Source of the DNA: Nematostella vectensis
Lineage: Eukaryota; Cnidaria; Anthozoa; Actiniaria; Edwardsiidae
Direction of reading: 5' to 3'
DNA: 64,000 bases
NCBI RefSeq assembly: GCF_932526225.1
Contig: NC_064041.1
Span: 14,790,951-14,854,950 of the forward strand
In this document: in pieces, positions 63,201-64,000 of the stretch
How the letters are laid out: the number at the start of each line of letters is the position of its first letter
How positions within the stretch are numbered: position 1 is the stretch's first letter
The notes under the pieces: model-generated
What the model was told of the DNA's origin: nothing
The model's database searches: none
The model's input: the letters and a program-made list of their open reading frames with translations, nothing else
Position numbers and translations under genes: made by a program

Positions 63201-63762
63201 ATCTAACCCCAAGAGTAAGAAAGGTCAACCCTGTCGCTTATTGTAATGTACATACACATTGATGAATAAGCGTGTCTATCCCCAAAAGTAAAAGCAACCC
63301 TGTCGCTTATTGTAAGGTACATGCACATCGATGAATAAGCGCGTCTATCCCCAAGAGTAAGGGCATCTCTGTTGCTTTTTGGGCTTTTTGTATTTATTCC
63401 TGTTGCATACGGTATATACATAATGACACCAACACACTGCTTTTAATCATATTAAGCGGCCTTAAAAGGCCGCTTAATATGATTAAAACATTGCATACAG
63501 AAATTTATAGCCTCGTAGTGTATGGATGGTTCAGTAGTAAAAATTTTAGAAATCAACAATGGGTTTGTTTACGAATTTAAAGTTATAGAAGAAGTAAACA
63601 CTGCGGATGGGCATGATGGGATTAATGCTAGTATTTTTTCTTAACTCGGAAAAACGTCTGAATAAAGCTGACGTAAGTCTGTTTGTTTCCAGGAATCACA
63701 GCCTATAACCATCCCTTCCCGTTTAACTCCACGTCTGCAGTTCATCTGTCAGCGGATTATTT
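15338..63762 (+). CDS. ABCA2: ABC transporter subfamily A member 2-like, 26 coding exons, 3' part off the window
   Basis: Exons: 15338-15403, 15539-15632, 17388-17499, 17868-18013, 19484-19602, 19997-20194, 20464-20553, 20682-20783, 21503-21565, 23293-23634, 24051-24480, 24917-25199, 25524-25746, 32143-32478, 32947-33264, 33796-34034, 34402-34482, 34901-35097, 35320-35790, 36044-36276, 36742-36781, 57447-57617, 61462-62203, 62610-62715, 63059-63170 and 63693-63762. All borders are GT-AG and phases agree throughout (5,384 bp, about 1,794 codons). The start [19 protein letters not shown] matches the ABCA N-terminus. ABCA2 is favoured over ABCA1 by YGKVL and [10 protein letters not shown] in TMD1 and by [20 protein letters not shown] before TMD2. 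In vertebrates ABCA2 is an endolysosomal full transporter that affects sterol and sphingolipid balance. NBD2 and most of TMD2 are beyond 64000. Intron 21 (20.7 kb) and intron 13 (6.4 kb) host GPCR genes. Confidence 0.95.
15633..17387. other. ABCA2 intron 2, nothing recognised
   Basis: AT-rich intron of 1.75 kb. Short open frames at 16412-17024 have no family resemblance and lack splice support. Confidence 0.5.
17388..21565 (+). CDS. ABCA2: ABCA2-like exons 3-9: first part of the large extracytosolic loop
   Basis: Seven small exons encode the weakly conserved start of ECD1. Exon 3 has [14 protein letters not shown], corresponding to ILPVMQSLCP in vertebrate ABCA2. Exon 5 has [17 protein letters not shown], and exon 6 is a 66-codon block. 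Exons 7-9 contain several N-glycosylation sequons (NNT, NLT, NIT). The reading phase is what supports exons 6-9 most strongly, because sequence similarity there is low. Exon 7 is preceded by two decayed copies of its own acceptor. Confidence 0.85.
18167..18527. mobile_element. MITE with ATACCTGTCAACT inverted termini
   Basis: The left end reads ATACCTGTCAACTTACG and the right end AGAGTTGACAGGTAT, with a second internal matching block around CTTGAG. The flanks share GCTGCTAC and GGTGCTAA, a possible 8-bp target duplication with differences, which would fit a hAT-type origin. It is in ABCA2 intron 4 and encodes nothing. Confidence 0.75.
18748..19345. mobile_element. TTACGCG-rich MITE (CAGGGCTTC family), copy 1
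   Basis: The left end reads CAGGGCTTCAGGAATTACGC, and the body has many ATTACGCG repeats. It aligns along its length with 21976-22582. Its right terminus has diverged and no longer matches the terminal inverted repeat. Confidence 0.8.
20340..20485. repeat. Decayed copies of the ABCA2 exon 7 acceptor
   Basis: TTACAG plus AAACTATATTGCAACAAAG at 20341 and TACAG plus AAACTATATTTAAAC at 20381 copy the true border TTACAG plus AAACAATATCAACAAAGG at 20458-20480. Spacings are 39 and 78 bp, suggesting an ancestral 39-bp unit. Confidence 0.7.
20784..21502. other. ABCA2 intron 8, C-rich low-complexity repeat
   Basis: Holds three imperfect copies of a CCACCCACCCCTCCCC-type unit (about 21057-21140) and a long G run at 21210-21222. 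It probably includes a decayed MITE (20828-21222), but I cannot define its ends. Confidence 0.5.
21976..22582. mobile_element. TTACGCG-rich MITE (CAGGGCTTC family), copy 2, intact ends
   Basis: Terminal inverted repeats CAGGGCTTCTGGAAT and ATTCCAGAAGCCCTG are flanked by direct repeats ATAAAA (6 bp or more). Closely related to 18748-19345. No coding capacity. Confidence 0.85.
22894..23207. mobile_element. MITE, CAGGCCCGTACCCAG family, copy 2
   Basis: Ends CAGGCCCGTATCCAG and TTGGGTACGGGCCTG. The internal sequence matches 10105-10396. It contains long G and C runs (22919-22939, 22972-22987, 23181-23192). Confidence 0.85.
23293..25199 (+). CDS. ABCA2: ABCA2-like exons 10-12: conserved ECD1 core
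   Basis: Exon 10 ends with [20 protein letters not shown], very close to ABCA2 ([12 protein letters not shown]). Exon 11 contains the D-rich [20 protein letters not shown] segment. Exon 12 has [20 protein letters not shown] and ends MPYPCYSKD. The exon 10 acceptor is preceded by a diverged array of its own copies (see 21850-23310). Confidence 0.95.
23658..23860. mobile_element. MITE with CACCAGTTTACTT termini, copy 1
   Basis: Left end CACCAGTTTACTTCC and right end AAAGTAAACTGGTG are inverted. The core (GATTACGTAACAATCTCCGA, GCAGTGTGTCTATTG, GTCGGCCCTCC) is shared with the copy at 34560-34779. ABCA2 intron 10. Confidence 0.85.
24481..24916. other. ABCA2 intron 11, nothing recognised
   Basis: A 436-bp AT-rich intron with only a minor AAAGGAT triplication at about 24610-24628. 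Confidence 0.5.
25200..25523. other. ABCA2 intron 12, nothing recognised
   Basis: A 324-bp intron with ordinary sequence. Confidence 0.5.
25524..25746 (+). CDS. ABCA2: ABCA2-like exon 13: TMD1 helices and EH-type coupling segment
   Basis: Encodes [17 protein letters not shown], the strongly conserved [20 protein letters not shown] cytosolic coupling segment of ABCA proteins, and the next helix ending LLTVILK. After its donor (GTAGTG) the intron holds three decayed copies of the exon end plus donor. Confidence 0.96.
25729..25945. repeat. Decayed copies of the ABCA2 exon 13 3' end and donor
   Basis: The true border is ACAGTCATTCTGAAG plus GTAGTGATTG with GT at 25747. Copies have GT at 25822 (GGCAGTCATTTTTAAG plus GTAATGATTG), 25877 (GGCGGTCATTTTGAGG plus GTAATGATTG) and 25938 (GGCAGTCATTCTGAAT plus GTAAG). 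Each is followed by ATTGATTG-type repeats. Confidence 0.85.
26595..27649. mobile_element. Non-autonomous DNA transposon, about 1.05 kb, copy A
   Basis: Terminal inverted repeats of about 31 bp start CAAGGGACCATGATGTAAGA and end CTTATATCATGGTCTCTTG. The whole unit aligns to the reverse complement of 43027-44141. A short open frame near the right end (27473-27655, containing [12 protein letters not shown]) is conserved in the other copy, but I cannot link it to a transposase. No clear target duplication at this copy. Confidence 0.85.
27860..28026 (+). pseudogene. GPCR pseudogene fragment (N-terminus and TM1)
   Basis: With one frameshift near 27930, the sequence reads [20 protein letters not shown] followed by [10 protein letters not shown]. 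This aligns with residues 20-46 of the GPCR at 28672-29550 ([25 protein letters not shown]). Nothing similar follows, so it is a truncated relative or a partial duplication. The fragment starts about 200 bp after transposon copy A. Confidence 0.75.
28672..29550 (+). CDS. Orphan rhodopsin-class GPCR nested in ABCA2 intron 13
   Basis: A single 292-codon exon with seven hydrophobic segments. NNTS near the start gives glycosylation sequons. TM1 has N29, TM2 has NLTMADLL with D57, and the TM3 end is ERT at 106-108 in place of DRY. TM7 reads [20 protein letters not shown], where the NPxxY proline is replaced. The TM6 CWxP is missing (TCFIPA). TM3 lacks the usual Cys 3.25. These features fit the large sets of divergent class A receptors in cnidarians; the ligand is unknown. 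It lies on the same strand as its host gene. The stop codon is followed immediately by a two-copy 59-bp repeat. Confidence 0.88.
   Translation: MSNNTSFSAFSVGRRYVEIVQSILIIITNAFALIVFTRKTFRLKKSSYLLVNLTMADLLVGVTLLSTSSQYLYNRSIDIDLSKILGPFHSISLLCSLFSLSAIAVERTYAVASPFKHRQLTRCHYTILIAVPWMTSLLLHVNPLPQTYERHFETIRMAIGLVALLVIIVCYLVIWVKAKSRTAARNNRKTESNIKLAKSLLIVIFVSYTCFIPAAVCILLNFWSESKAIDNYYTYVLYLNSMLNFVVYFLRMPEFRKELLVIFGGCKPRRAQETNIELRMEAFVIRNNQAQV
29551..29668. repeat. Two tandem copies of a 59-bp unit after the GPCR stop
   Basis: GTGAACAGTC begins both copies (29551 and 29610). They share AAAGTCCTGATATAAAGTCC and differ by only a few bases. Probably 3' UTR of the receptor gene. Confidence 0.85.
29669..30880. 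other. ABCA2 intron 13 segment, nothing recognised
   Basis: AT-rich sequence between the GPCR and the 52-bp array. No open frame with similarity. Confidence 0.5.
30888..32160. repeat. 52-bp minisatellite carrying copies of the ABCA2 exon 14 acceptor, about 24 copies
   Basis: Each unit has a complete 3' splice site, a pyrimidine tract ending TTTCCCCACAG, then TATGGCAAAGTCCTCGCATT, the first 20 or so bases of exon 14 (YGKVLAF). Between them runs ATTTTACTTAACACTCCTG. The last copy (32131-32162) is the real border and continues into exon 14. The first copy at 30888 is diverged (TATTGAAAAGTAATCACATT). The middle copies are almost identical, with alternating CCCC/TCCC tracts that suggest higher-order duplication. 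Confidence 0.95.
32143..33264 (+). CDS. ABCA2: ABCA2-like exons 14-15: rest of TMD1
   Basis: Exon 14 starts [14 protein letters not shown] and contains [20 protein letters not shown] and [19 protein letters not shown]. Exon 15 has [19 protein letters not shown], the ABCA signature between TMD1 and NBD1, then an acidic linker. Exon 14 lies directly after the 52-bp acceptor array. Confidence 0.96.
32479..32946. other. ABCA2 intron 14, nothing recognised
   Basis: A 468-bp intron. The open frame continues past the donor at 32479 for some codons but loses similarity exactly there. Confidence 0.5.
33265..33795. other. ABCA2 intron 15, nothing recognised
   Basis: A 531-bp intron with a two-copy ACTGCGCA(C/T)AGCGTGTAAAGG repeat at about 33723-33765. 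Confidence 0.5.
33796..35790 (+). CDS. ABCA2: ABCA2-like exons 16-19: nucleotide-binding domain 1
   Basis: A complete NBD. Walker [10 protein letters not shown] is at 33871-33897. The Q-loop lies in [11 protein letters not shown] at the end of exon 16. The ABC signature LSGGMKRK starts at 34953, Walker [13 protein letters not shown] at about 35016, and the H-loop [16 protein letters not shown] at the start of exon 19. All ATP-binding residues I can check are present, so NBD1 should bind and hydrolyse ATP. The remainder of exon 19 is a Ser/Gly-rich regulatory linker with many RRS-type motifs. Confidence 0.97.
34070..34375. repeat. CCCTTATAAGG-type degenerate tandem repeat in ABCA2 intron 16
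   Basis: About ten diverged copies of a palindromic CCCTTATAAGGAGAGT-like motif, spaced roughly 30 bp. CTTATAAG is self-complementary, so copies can pair with each other. No exon-edge copy seen. Confidence 0.75.
34560..34779. mobile_element. MITE with CACCAGTTTACTT termini, copy 2
   Basis: Matches 23658-23860 throughout. The right end GTAAACTGGTG is intact and the left end is degraded (GAGTTTACTTCC). ABCA2 intron 17. Confidence 0.8.
36044..36781 (+). CDS. ABCA2: ABCA2-like exons 20-21: post-NBD1 regulatory domain
   Basis: Encodes [19 protein letters not shown], then [10 protein letters not shown] joined across the intron to VFLKVTD, matching LEEVFLKV of the family. Exon 21 is only 40 bp. 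The intron between them begins with a GAT/GAC repeat. Confidence 0.94.
36277..36625. repeat. GAT/GAC trinucleotide-rich tract in ABCA2 intron 20
   Basis: Starts directly after the exon 20 donor. The purine-rich strand gives apparent Asp- or Met-rich ORFs and the opposite strand a His-rich one; none is coding. Confidence 0.85.
36782..40658. other. ABCA2 intron 21, first 3.9 kb
   Basis: No coding exon. Contains a MITE at 38048-38191, a two-copy 90-bp repeat at about 38375-38545 (CTCGGCAGGACCATTGTTC), a short match to the end of the 1.05-kb transposon (CATGGTCTCTTGCTTTTATAA at 36821), and presumably the promoter and 5' UTR of the GPCR gene at 40659. Confidence 0.5.
38048..38191. mobile_element. 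Small MITE with AGCCTGCGTAGCAA termini
   Basis: The left end AGCCTGCGTAGCAATCGCC and the right end GGGCTTGCTACGTAGGCT are inverted and extend inward through CAACCC/GGGTTGGGAAA-like blocks. A fragment of the same terminus (CAGCCTGCGTAGCTAGCG) occurs at 59898. Confidence 0.75.
40659..41555 (+). CDS. Orphan rhodopsin-class GPCR nested in ABCA2 intron 21, paralogue 1
   Basis: A 298-codon single exon. N-glycosylation sequon N5-I-T. TM1 [11 protein letters not shown] (N35). TM2 NLAISDM (D63). TM3 ends with [11 protein letters not shown] (E107-R108-Y109). TM6 reads FHNICFLPF where CWxP is typical. TM7 [16 protein letters not shown] has an intact NPxxY. No Cys at position 3.25. Closely related to the receptors at 51608 and 54731, with which it forms a tandem family. 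It resembles small-ligand or peptide receptors of cnidarians, but the ligand cannot be named. Same strand as the host ABCA2 gene. Confidence 0.92.
   Translation: MRSQNITSEEDQVYVHGAYWFALTLVLVLPNLIGNTLVCLTIIKTKSLHNFCNFLLVNLAISDMALGLLELVKVFLYHFLRIYFGALKVASYPFIEVSIFTVTALSCERYTAIVKPFKLHGSSTSKKLKVIIPTLWILGCSFNIPSFVMFSESESAYFNVKRNENTLAIVDGLVHFLTCYTLPSLVMWYTLYQICYTLKHRNTKVIPKSQQFALKVQQKVVKLLAFVILFHNICFLPFSVVSLLSTLFWKIGDVELYIVYYIQFISPLLNPIMYWLHSRRFREALWKILTRHPKRKDK
41556..43026. other. ABCA2 intron 21 segment with a purine-rich tandem repeat
   Basis: Contains a four-copy, roughly 50-bp unit at 42290-42485 (GATTTGCTGTTTTATCTATGA followed by G-rich sequence), ending in a 14-base G run. No genes. Confidence 0.6.
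43027..44141. mobile_element. Non-autonomous DNA transposon, about 1.1 kb, copy B (inverted relative to copy A)
   Basis: Ends CAAGGGACCATGATATAAAA and ATGGTCTCTTG. Flanked by 7-bp direct repeats GCTATGT (43020-43026 and 44142-44148), a probable target duplication. Its reverse complement aligns to 26595-27649. The conserved short frame on the minus strand (43021-43206) is the counterpart of that in copy A. Confidence 0.87.
44142..46269. other. ABCA2 intron 21 segment, one minisatellite
   Basis: No gene. Holds the 17-bp array at 44934-45069. Confidence 0.5.
44934..45069. repeat. 17-bp tandem repeat, 8 copies
   Basis: Unit ATAGCGGTAAGGTTGAA, with AAGATTGAA variants in copies 3-4. Each unit contains GCGGTAAG, a donor-like sequence on the host strand. 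Confidence 0.9.
46270..46461. mobile_element. Short Penelope-like element fragment with 17-bp target duplication
   Basis: TATTCTAGGCATATCGA occurs at 46270-46286 and 46445-46461. Between them are a 24-base A tract and about 120 bp that match the outer end of the element at 3765-5077 (for example ACTCTGCCAAATTTTCGTC and a diverged AAGACTTCTT...TCTGCCCTGAAG hairpin). It is a very short, presumably truncated, insertion. Confidence 0.8.
46672..47616 (-). CDS. Rhodopsin-class GPCR, adenosine/MECA-like, antisense inside ABCA2 intron 21
   Basis: A 314-codon single exon on the strand opposite to the host gene. TM1 has [16 protein letters not shown], and TM2 has [15 protein letters not shown], recalling adenosine receptors (SLA.ADIAVG). 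TM3 ends YDRFKSI (DRF for DRY). The long third loop has Ser-rich [13 protein letters not shown]6 has FLACWLPN with an intact CWxP, and TM7 has [20 protein letters not shown]. Position 3.32 is Ala, not Asp, which argues against an amine receptor. No Cys 3.25. In sequence it is not a member of the three-gene family around it. The start at 47616 gives a 20-30 residue extracellular N-terminus. Confidence 0.92.
   Translation of the reverse strand: MSTTPSAPLCEWDEKYIISQESLRATTGVTIFIGVMAVLGNSFVLLAIYKSANLQKIPMYLLGSLAVVDAAVGMVIVPLYSVASLTWPLLLTNHTFEMFLDFLALQTLMASAFSLILVTYDRFKSIIAPMRYSVWVSNAKCFAAIAIVWVASFVLAAVSFALTGYETRPKFYLFVVLVAFVIPFMLIIYMYHRIFKVAASQFRRQMNARVASSAVSVTKSSDSESSRREVLRNKKASVSIAIIIGVFLACWLPNLVIGVIHFVQSEIDHCTAELTEQLWLLTLPFAFTNSALNPIIYCIRYKDFRIAFKSIFKL
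47617..51607. other. ABCA2 intron 21 segment between GPCR genes
   Basis: A 4-kb stretch with no convincing coding sequence. Contains the upstream region of the minus-strand GPCR, the 50-bp array at 49525-49975 and the upstream region of the GPCR at 51608. Open frames at 47667-47959 overlap on both strands and have no similarity. Confidence 0.5.
49525..49975. repeat. 50-bp minisatellite, 9 copies
   Basis: Units contain TTGCTGAAGACTTCTGAAGT and GTGGTATTAGCCCCTCCACC. Copies differ at a few positions (AATTC/AAGTC, ATAGG/ACAGG). Located in the middle of an intron with no exon nearby, and so a useful contrast to the exon-edge arrays. Confidence 0.92.
51608..52534 (+). CDS. Orphan rhodopsin-class GPCR nested in ABCA2 intron 21, paralogue 2
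   Basis: A 308-codon single exon, very similar to the receptor at 40659 throughout. Shared features are N5-T-T sequon, [12 protein letters not shown] in TM1, NLAISDM in TM2, [12 protein letters not shown] after TM3, [14 protein letters not shown] in TM6 and [12 protein letters not shown] in TM7. The nucleotide sequence around TM3 is almost identical to its paralogue, pointing to recent duplication or gene conversion. The C-terminal tail is longer and basic. No Cys 3.25. Confidence 0.92.
   Translation: MTRHNTTNQDEEAHDYGATWFVLTLALVLPNLIGNTLVCLTIAKTNSLHNFCNFLLINLAISDMCLGFLELLKVVLLRYLNIYLGALKVASYPFIEVSIFTVTAISCERYTAIVKPFKLHGSSASKKLRIVIPLLWFLGFVLNIPAFVMFSKAESAYFDILQRNQSASFIDGIIHFLACYFLPSLIMWYTLLRIFLTLQNRKTKVLPQSQRFALKVQQKVVKLLGLVILAHNICFLPFSVVSLLSSIIGTVGNLKLYIVYYIQFASPVLNPLIYWAHSNKFRDAFVVIVTSQKRKQSHSARVSRTFKA
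52535..54730. other. ABCA2 intron 21 segment between paralogues 2 and 3
   Basis: No gene recognised. The open frame at 53521-53871 lacks similarity and lies in T-rich DNA. Long T runs occur at about 54066-54079. Confidence 0.5.
54731..55690 (+). CDS. Orphan rhodopsin-class GPCR nested in ABCA2 intron 21, paralogue 3
   Basis: A 319-codon single exon. The second in-frame ATG (54755, [11 protein letters not shown]) is a plausible alternative start. Three N-glycosylation sequons lie in the N-terminus (NCT, NCT, NLS). TM1 [12 protein letters not shown]2 [21 protein letters not shown] after TM3, TM6 [10 protein letters not shown] and TM7 [12 protein letters not shown] show it belongs with 40659 and 51608 but is the most diverged of the three. 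It has a Cys at 3.34, not 3.25. Confidence 0.91.
   Translation: MVYYRCLQMDITWSQNCTNFKESNCTNLSGDSVHCSYIWLGVNLALVLPNFIGNTLVCLTIIKTKPLHNFCNFLLVNLAISDMVLGVLDLLSVVLALLSDNTSSMNVRLVAFCVVEVSIFTVTAISFERYTAIVKPFQRLGAANVGRLKIVIPVLWILGIVFNIPSFILFLDSTLDDHTAIDSHLDKNLASAKVDGVVHFLVCYVVPSLVMWVTYFKIVQALQRRSRVVGTNSSSSALKAQKKVARLLGLVILSHNIFFLPFSVTSVLVMVFGLPNMSLFLDVFYYLQFLSPIANPFIYWVHSQKFRNSFRDIIGPYSK
55691..57446. other. ABCA2 intron 21, last 1.8 kb
   Basis: No gene. A (TA)n dinucleotide tract lies at about 57199-57231; the ORF at 56867-57346 runs through it and is not supported. Confidence 0.55.
57447..57617 (+). CDS. ABCA2: ABCA2-like exon 22: variable acidic linker
   Basis: A 57-codon exon with low complexity and acidic stretches. 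It is supported by reading phase, a good acceptor (ATTTCTAG) and a donor (GTAATT), but not by clear homology. It corresponds in position to the poorly conserved linker between NBD1 and TMD2. Confidence 0.75.
57650..59855. repeat. 48-bp minisatellite in ABCA2 intron 22, about 45 copies
   Basis: Units contain ACTCATTTACCCCTAGAGCG and GCCTGTACCGGCCGTGACAC. Exactly 16 codons long and lacking stops in several frames, it produces open frames up to 527 codons on the plus strand (57951-59534) as well as minus-strand frames, but with no start context, splicing or family to support coding. It begins about 35 bp after the exon 22 donor. Each unit holds an acceptor-like TTTACCCCTAG. Confidence 0.95.
60010..60990. 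repeat. 54-bp minisatellite in ABCA2 intron 22, about 18 copies
   Basis: Units contain GGTAAGTCTTGTGGTTCC, AACGGTGTCCTTATTAACGA and GGTTCTACTGTGTGTG. A few copies lack two bases (CTTGGTTCC). Every unit has the ideal donor-like GGTAAGT. Open frames in it (60492-61055 plus, several minus) are by-products of the 18-codon period. Confidence 0.95.
61462..63762 (+). CDS. ABCA2: ABCA2-like exons 23-26: start of TMD2 and second extracytosolic loop
   Basis: Exon 23 has [20 protein letters not shown], the helix [19 protein letters not shown] and a Cys-containing ECD2 ([18 protein letters not shown]) ending [16 protein letters not shown]. Exon 24 begins [11 protein letters not shown], exon 25 has [20 protein letters not shown], and exon 26 has [12 protein letters not shown]. 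The next exons (TMD2, NBD2) are outside the window. Exons 23 and 25 are each followed by tandem copies of their own 3' edge and donor. Confidence 0.95.
62150..62370. repeat. 54-bp tandem copies of the ABCA2 exon 23 3' end and donor, 4 copies
   Basis: Exon 23 ends with GAGTACTTACTCTATACCAC...AATGCACAG followed by GTAACC (GT at 62204). The whole piece, including the donor, recurs with GT at 62258, 62312 and 62366. Reading past the first donor gives an immediate TAA, so only the first site preserves the protein. The last copy restores the original TTCAGAATGCACAG, while the two middle copies share ATCCAGAATCCACAG. Confidence 0.95.
63129..63430. repeat. 68-73-bp tandem copies of the ABCA2 exon 25 3' end and donor
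   Basis: Exon 25 ends GCGCATCTATCCCCAAGAGT...GCCGCTTATG followed by GTATGTACATACACATCG. Diverged copies of this block start at 63197, 63270 and 63339, and a fourth partial copy of the border (TTGCATACG plus GTATATACAT) is at about 63403-63420. Two copies have lost the exact donor (TGTAATGTACAT), one keeps AAGGTACAT. Confidence 0.9.
63441..63488. repeat. Perfect 23-bp palindrome with 2-bp centre
   Basis: Arms 63441-63463 and 63466-63488 (TTTTAATCATATTAAGCGGC... and its exact complement). It sits in ABCA2 intron 25 just after the exon-edge array. Confidence 0.9.
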
Positions 63763-64000
63763 GTAAGTACCGTATCTAATAGCGGGTAGAATAAAACCTT
63801 TGCCTCAAGAAAGGGAAATAAATCAACACAAGGTTGAAATTACATGTTTTAAGCCCCTGTGAACACGGAGTACTTTCGTTGACGTTTAGAGCGTTAGCCC
63901 TTCGTCAAAGCAAAAGAGCTTGTCCAATATATGGCTAACACTCAAAACTTCAGCGAAACTATTAACAGAGGCGTAGAATAACCATTTCAACTTTGGGTTG
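63763..64000. other. Start of ABCA2 intron 26
   Basis: Begins with a consensus donor GTAAGT. No further exon before the window ends. Confidence 0.7.

Overview
The window looks like nuclear DNA of an animal, most probably a cnidarian such as a sea anemone (inference). The genes are intron-rich with GT-AG introns, the protein families are metazoan, there are clusters of single-exon class A GPCR genes, and the introns are full of MITEs, a Penelope-like retroelement and many minisatellites. No bacterial-type features were seen. Exon structures below were built by hand: splice sites were read in the DNA, reading phase was carried across every junction, and the conceptual proteins were compared with remembered vertebrate homologues.

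Layout. (1) 1556-2117, minus strand: an exon of a suppressor-APC-domain (SAPCD1/2-like) gene that runs off the left side. (2) 3752-5090: a Penelope-like element with a GIY-YIG ORF, long inverted arms and a 13-bp target duplication. (3) 6344-14744, minus: a complete 17-exon GTF2H4 gene (TFIIH p52 subunit, 474 codons). (4) 14745-15337: a 0.6-kb divergent promoter region. (5) 15338 to beyond 64000, plus: an ABCA2-type ABC transporter. Its first 26 coding exons (about 1,794 codons) are in the window and reach the region before the second transmembrane helix bundle; NBD2 lies off the right edge. (6) Five single-exon rhodopsin-class GPCR genes sit inside ABCA2 introns 13 and 21. Three of them (40659, 51608, 54731) are close paralogues on the host strand, one (46672-47616) is on the opposite strand, and one (28672-29550) lies beside a broken relative.

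The most unusual feature is a recurring architecture at exon edges. At eight or more exon borders in two unrelated genes, the exon edge plus its splice site has been tandemly multiplied into the neighbouring intron. Donor-type arrays follow GTF2H4 exons 4 and 6 and ABCA2 exons 13, 23 and 25. Acceptor-type arrays precede ABCA2 exons 7, 10 and 14. Units are about 40-75 bp and copy numbers run from 3 to about 24. Each copy carries a piece of exon and a usable-looking GT or AG. In the cases I translated, using an extra copy shifts the frame or reaches a stop, so the gene-proximal site must be chosen. Other large arrays (48-bp and 54-bp units in ABCA2 intron 22, 39-bp in GTF2H4 intron 16, 50-bp and 17-bp in ABCA2 intron 21) do not clearly copy an exon edge.

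Functionally the two complete or nearly complete host genes are unrelated: TFIIH transcription/repair and endolysosomal lipid transport. They share only the divergent promoter. The nested GPCRs probably have their own promoters.
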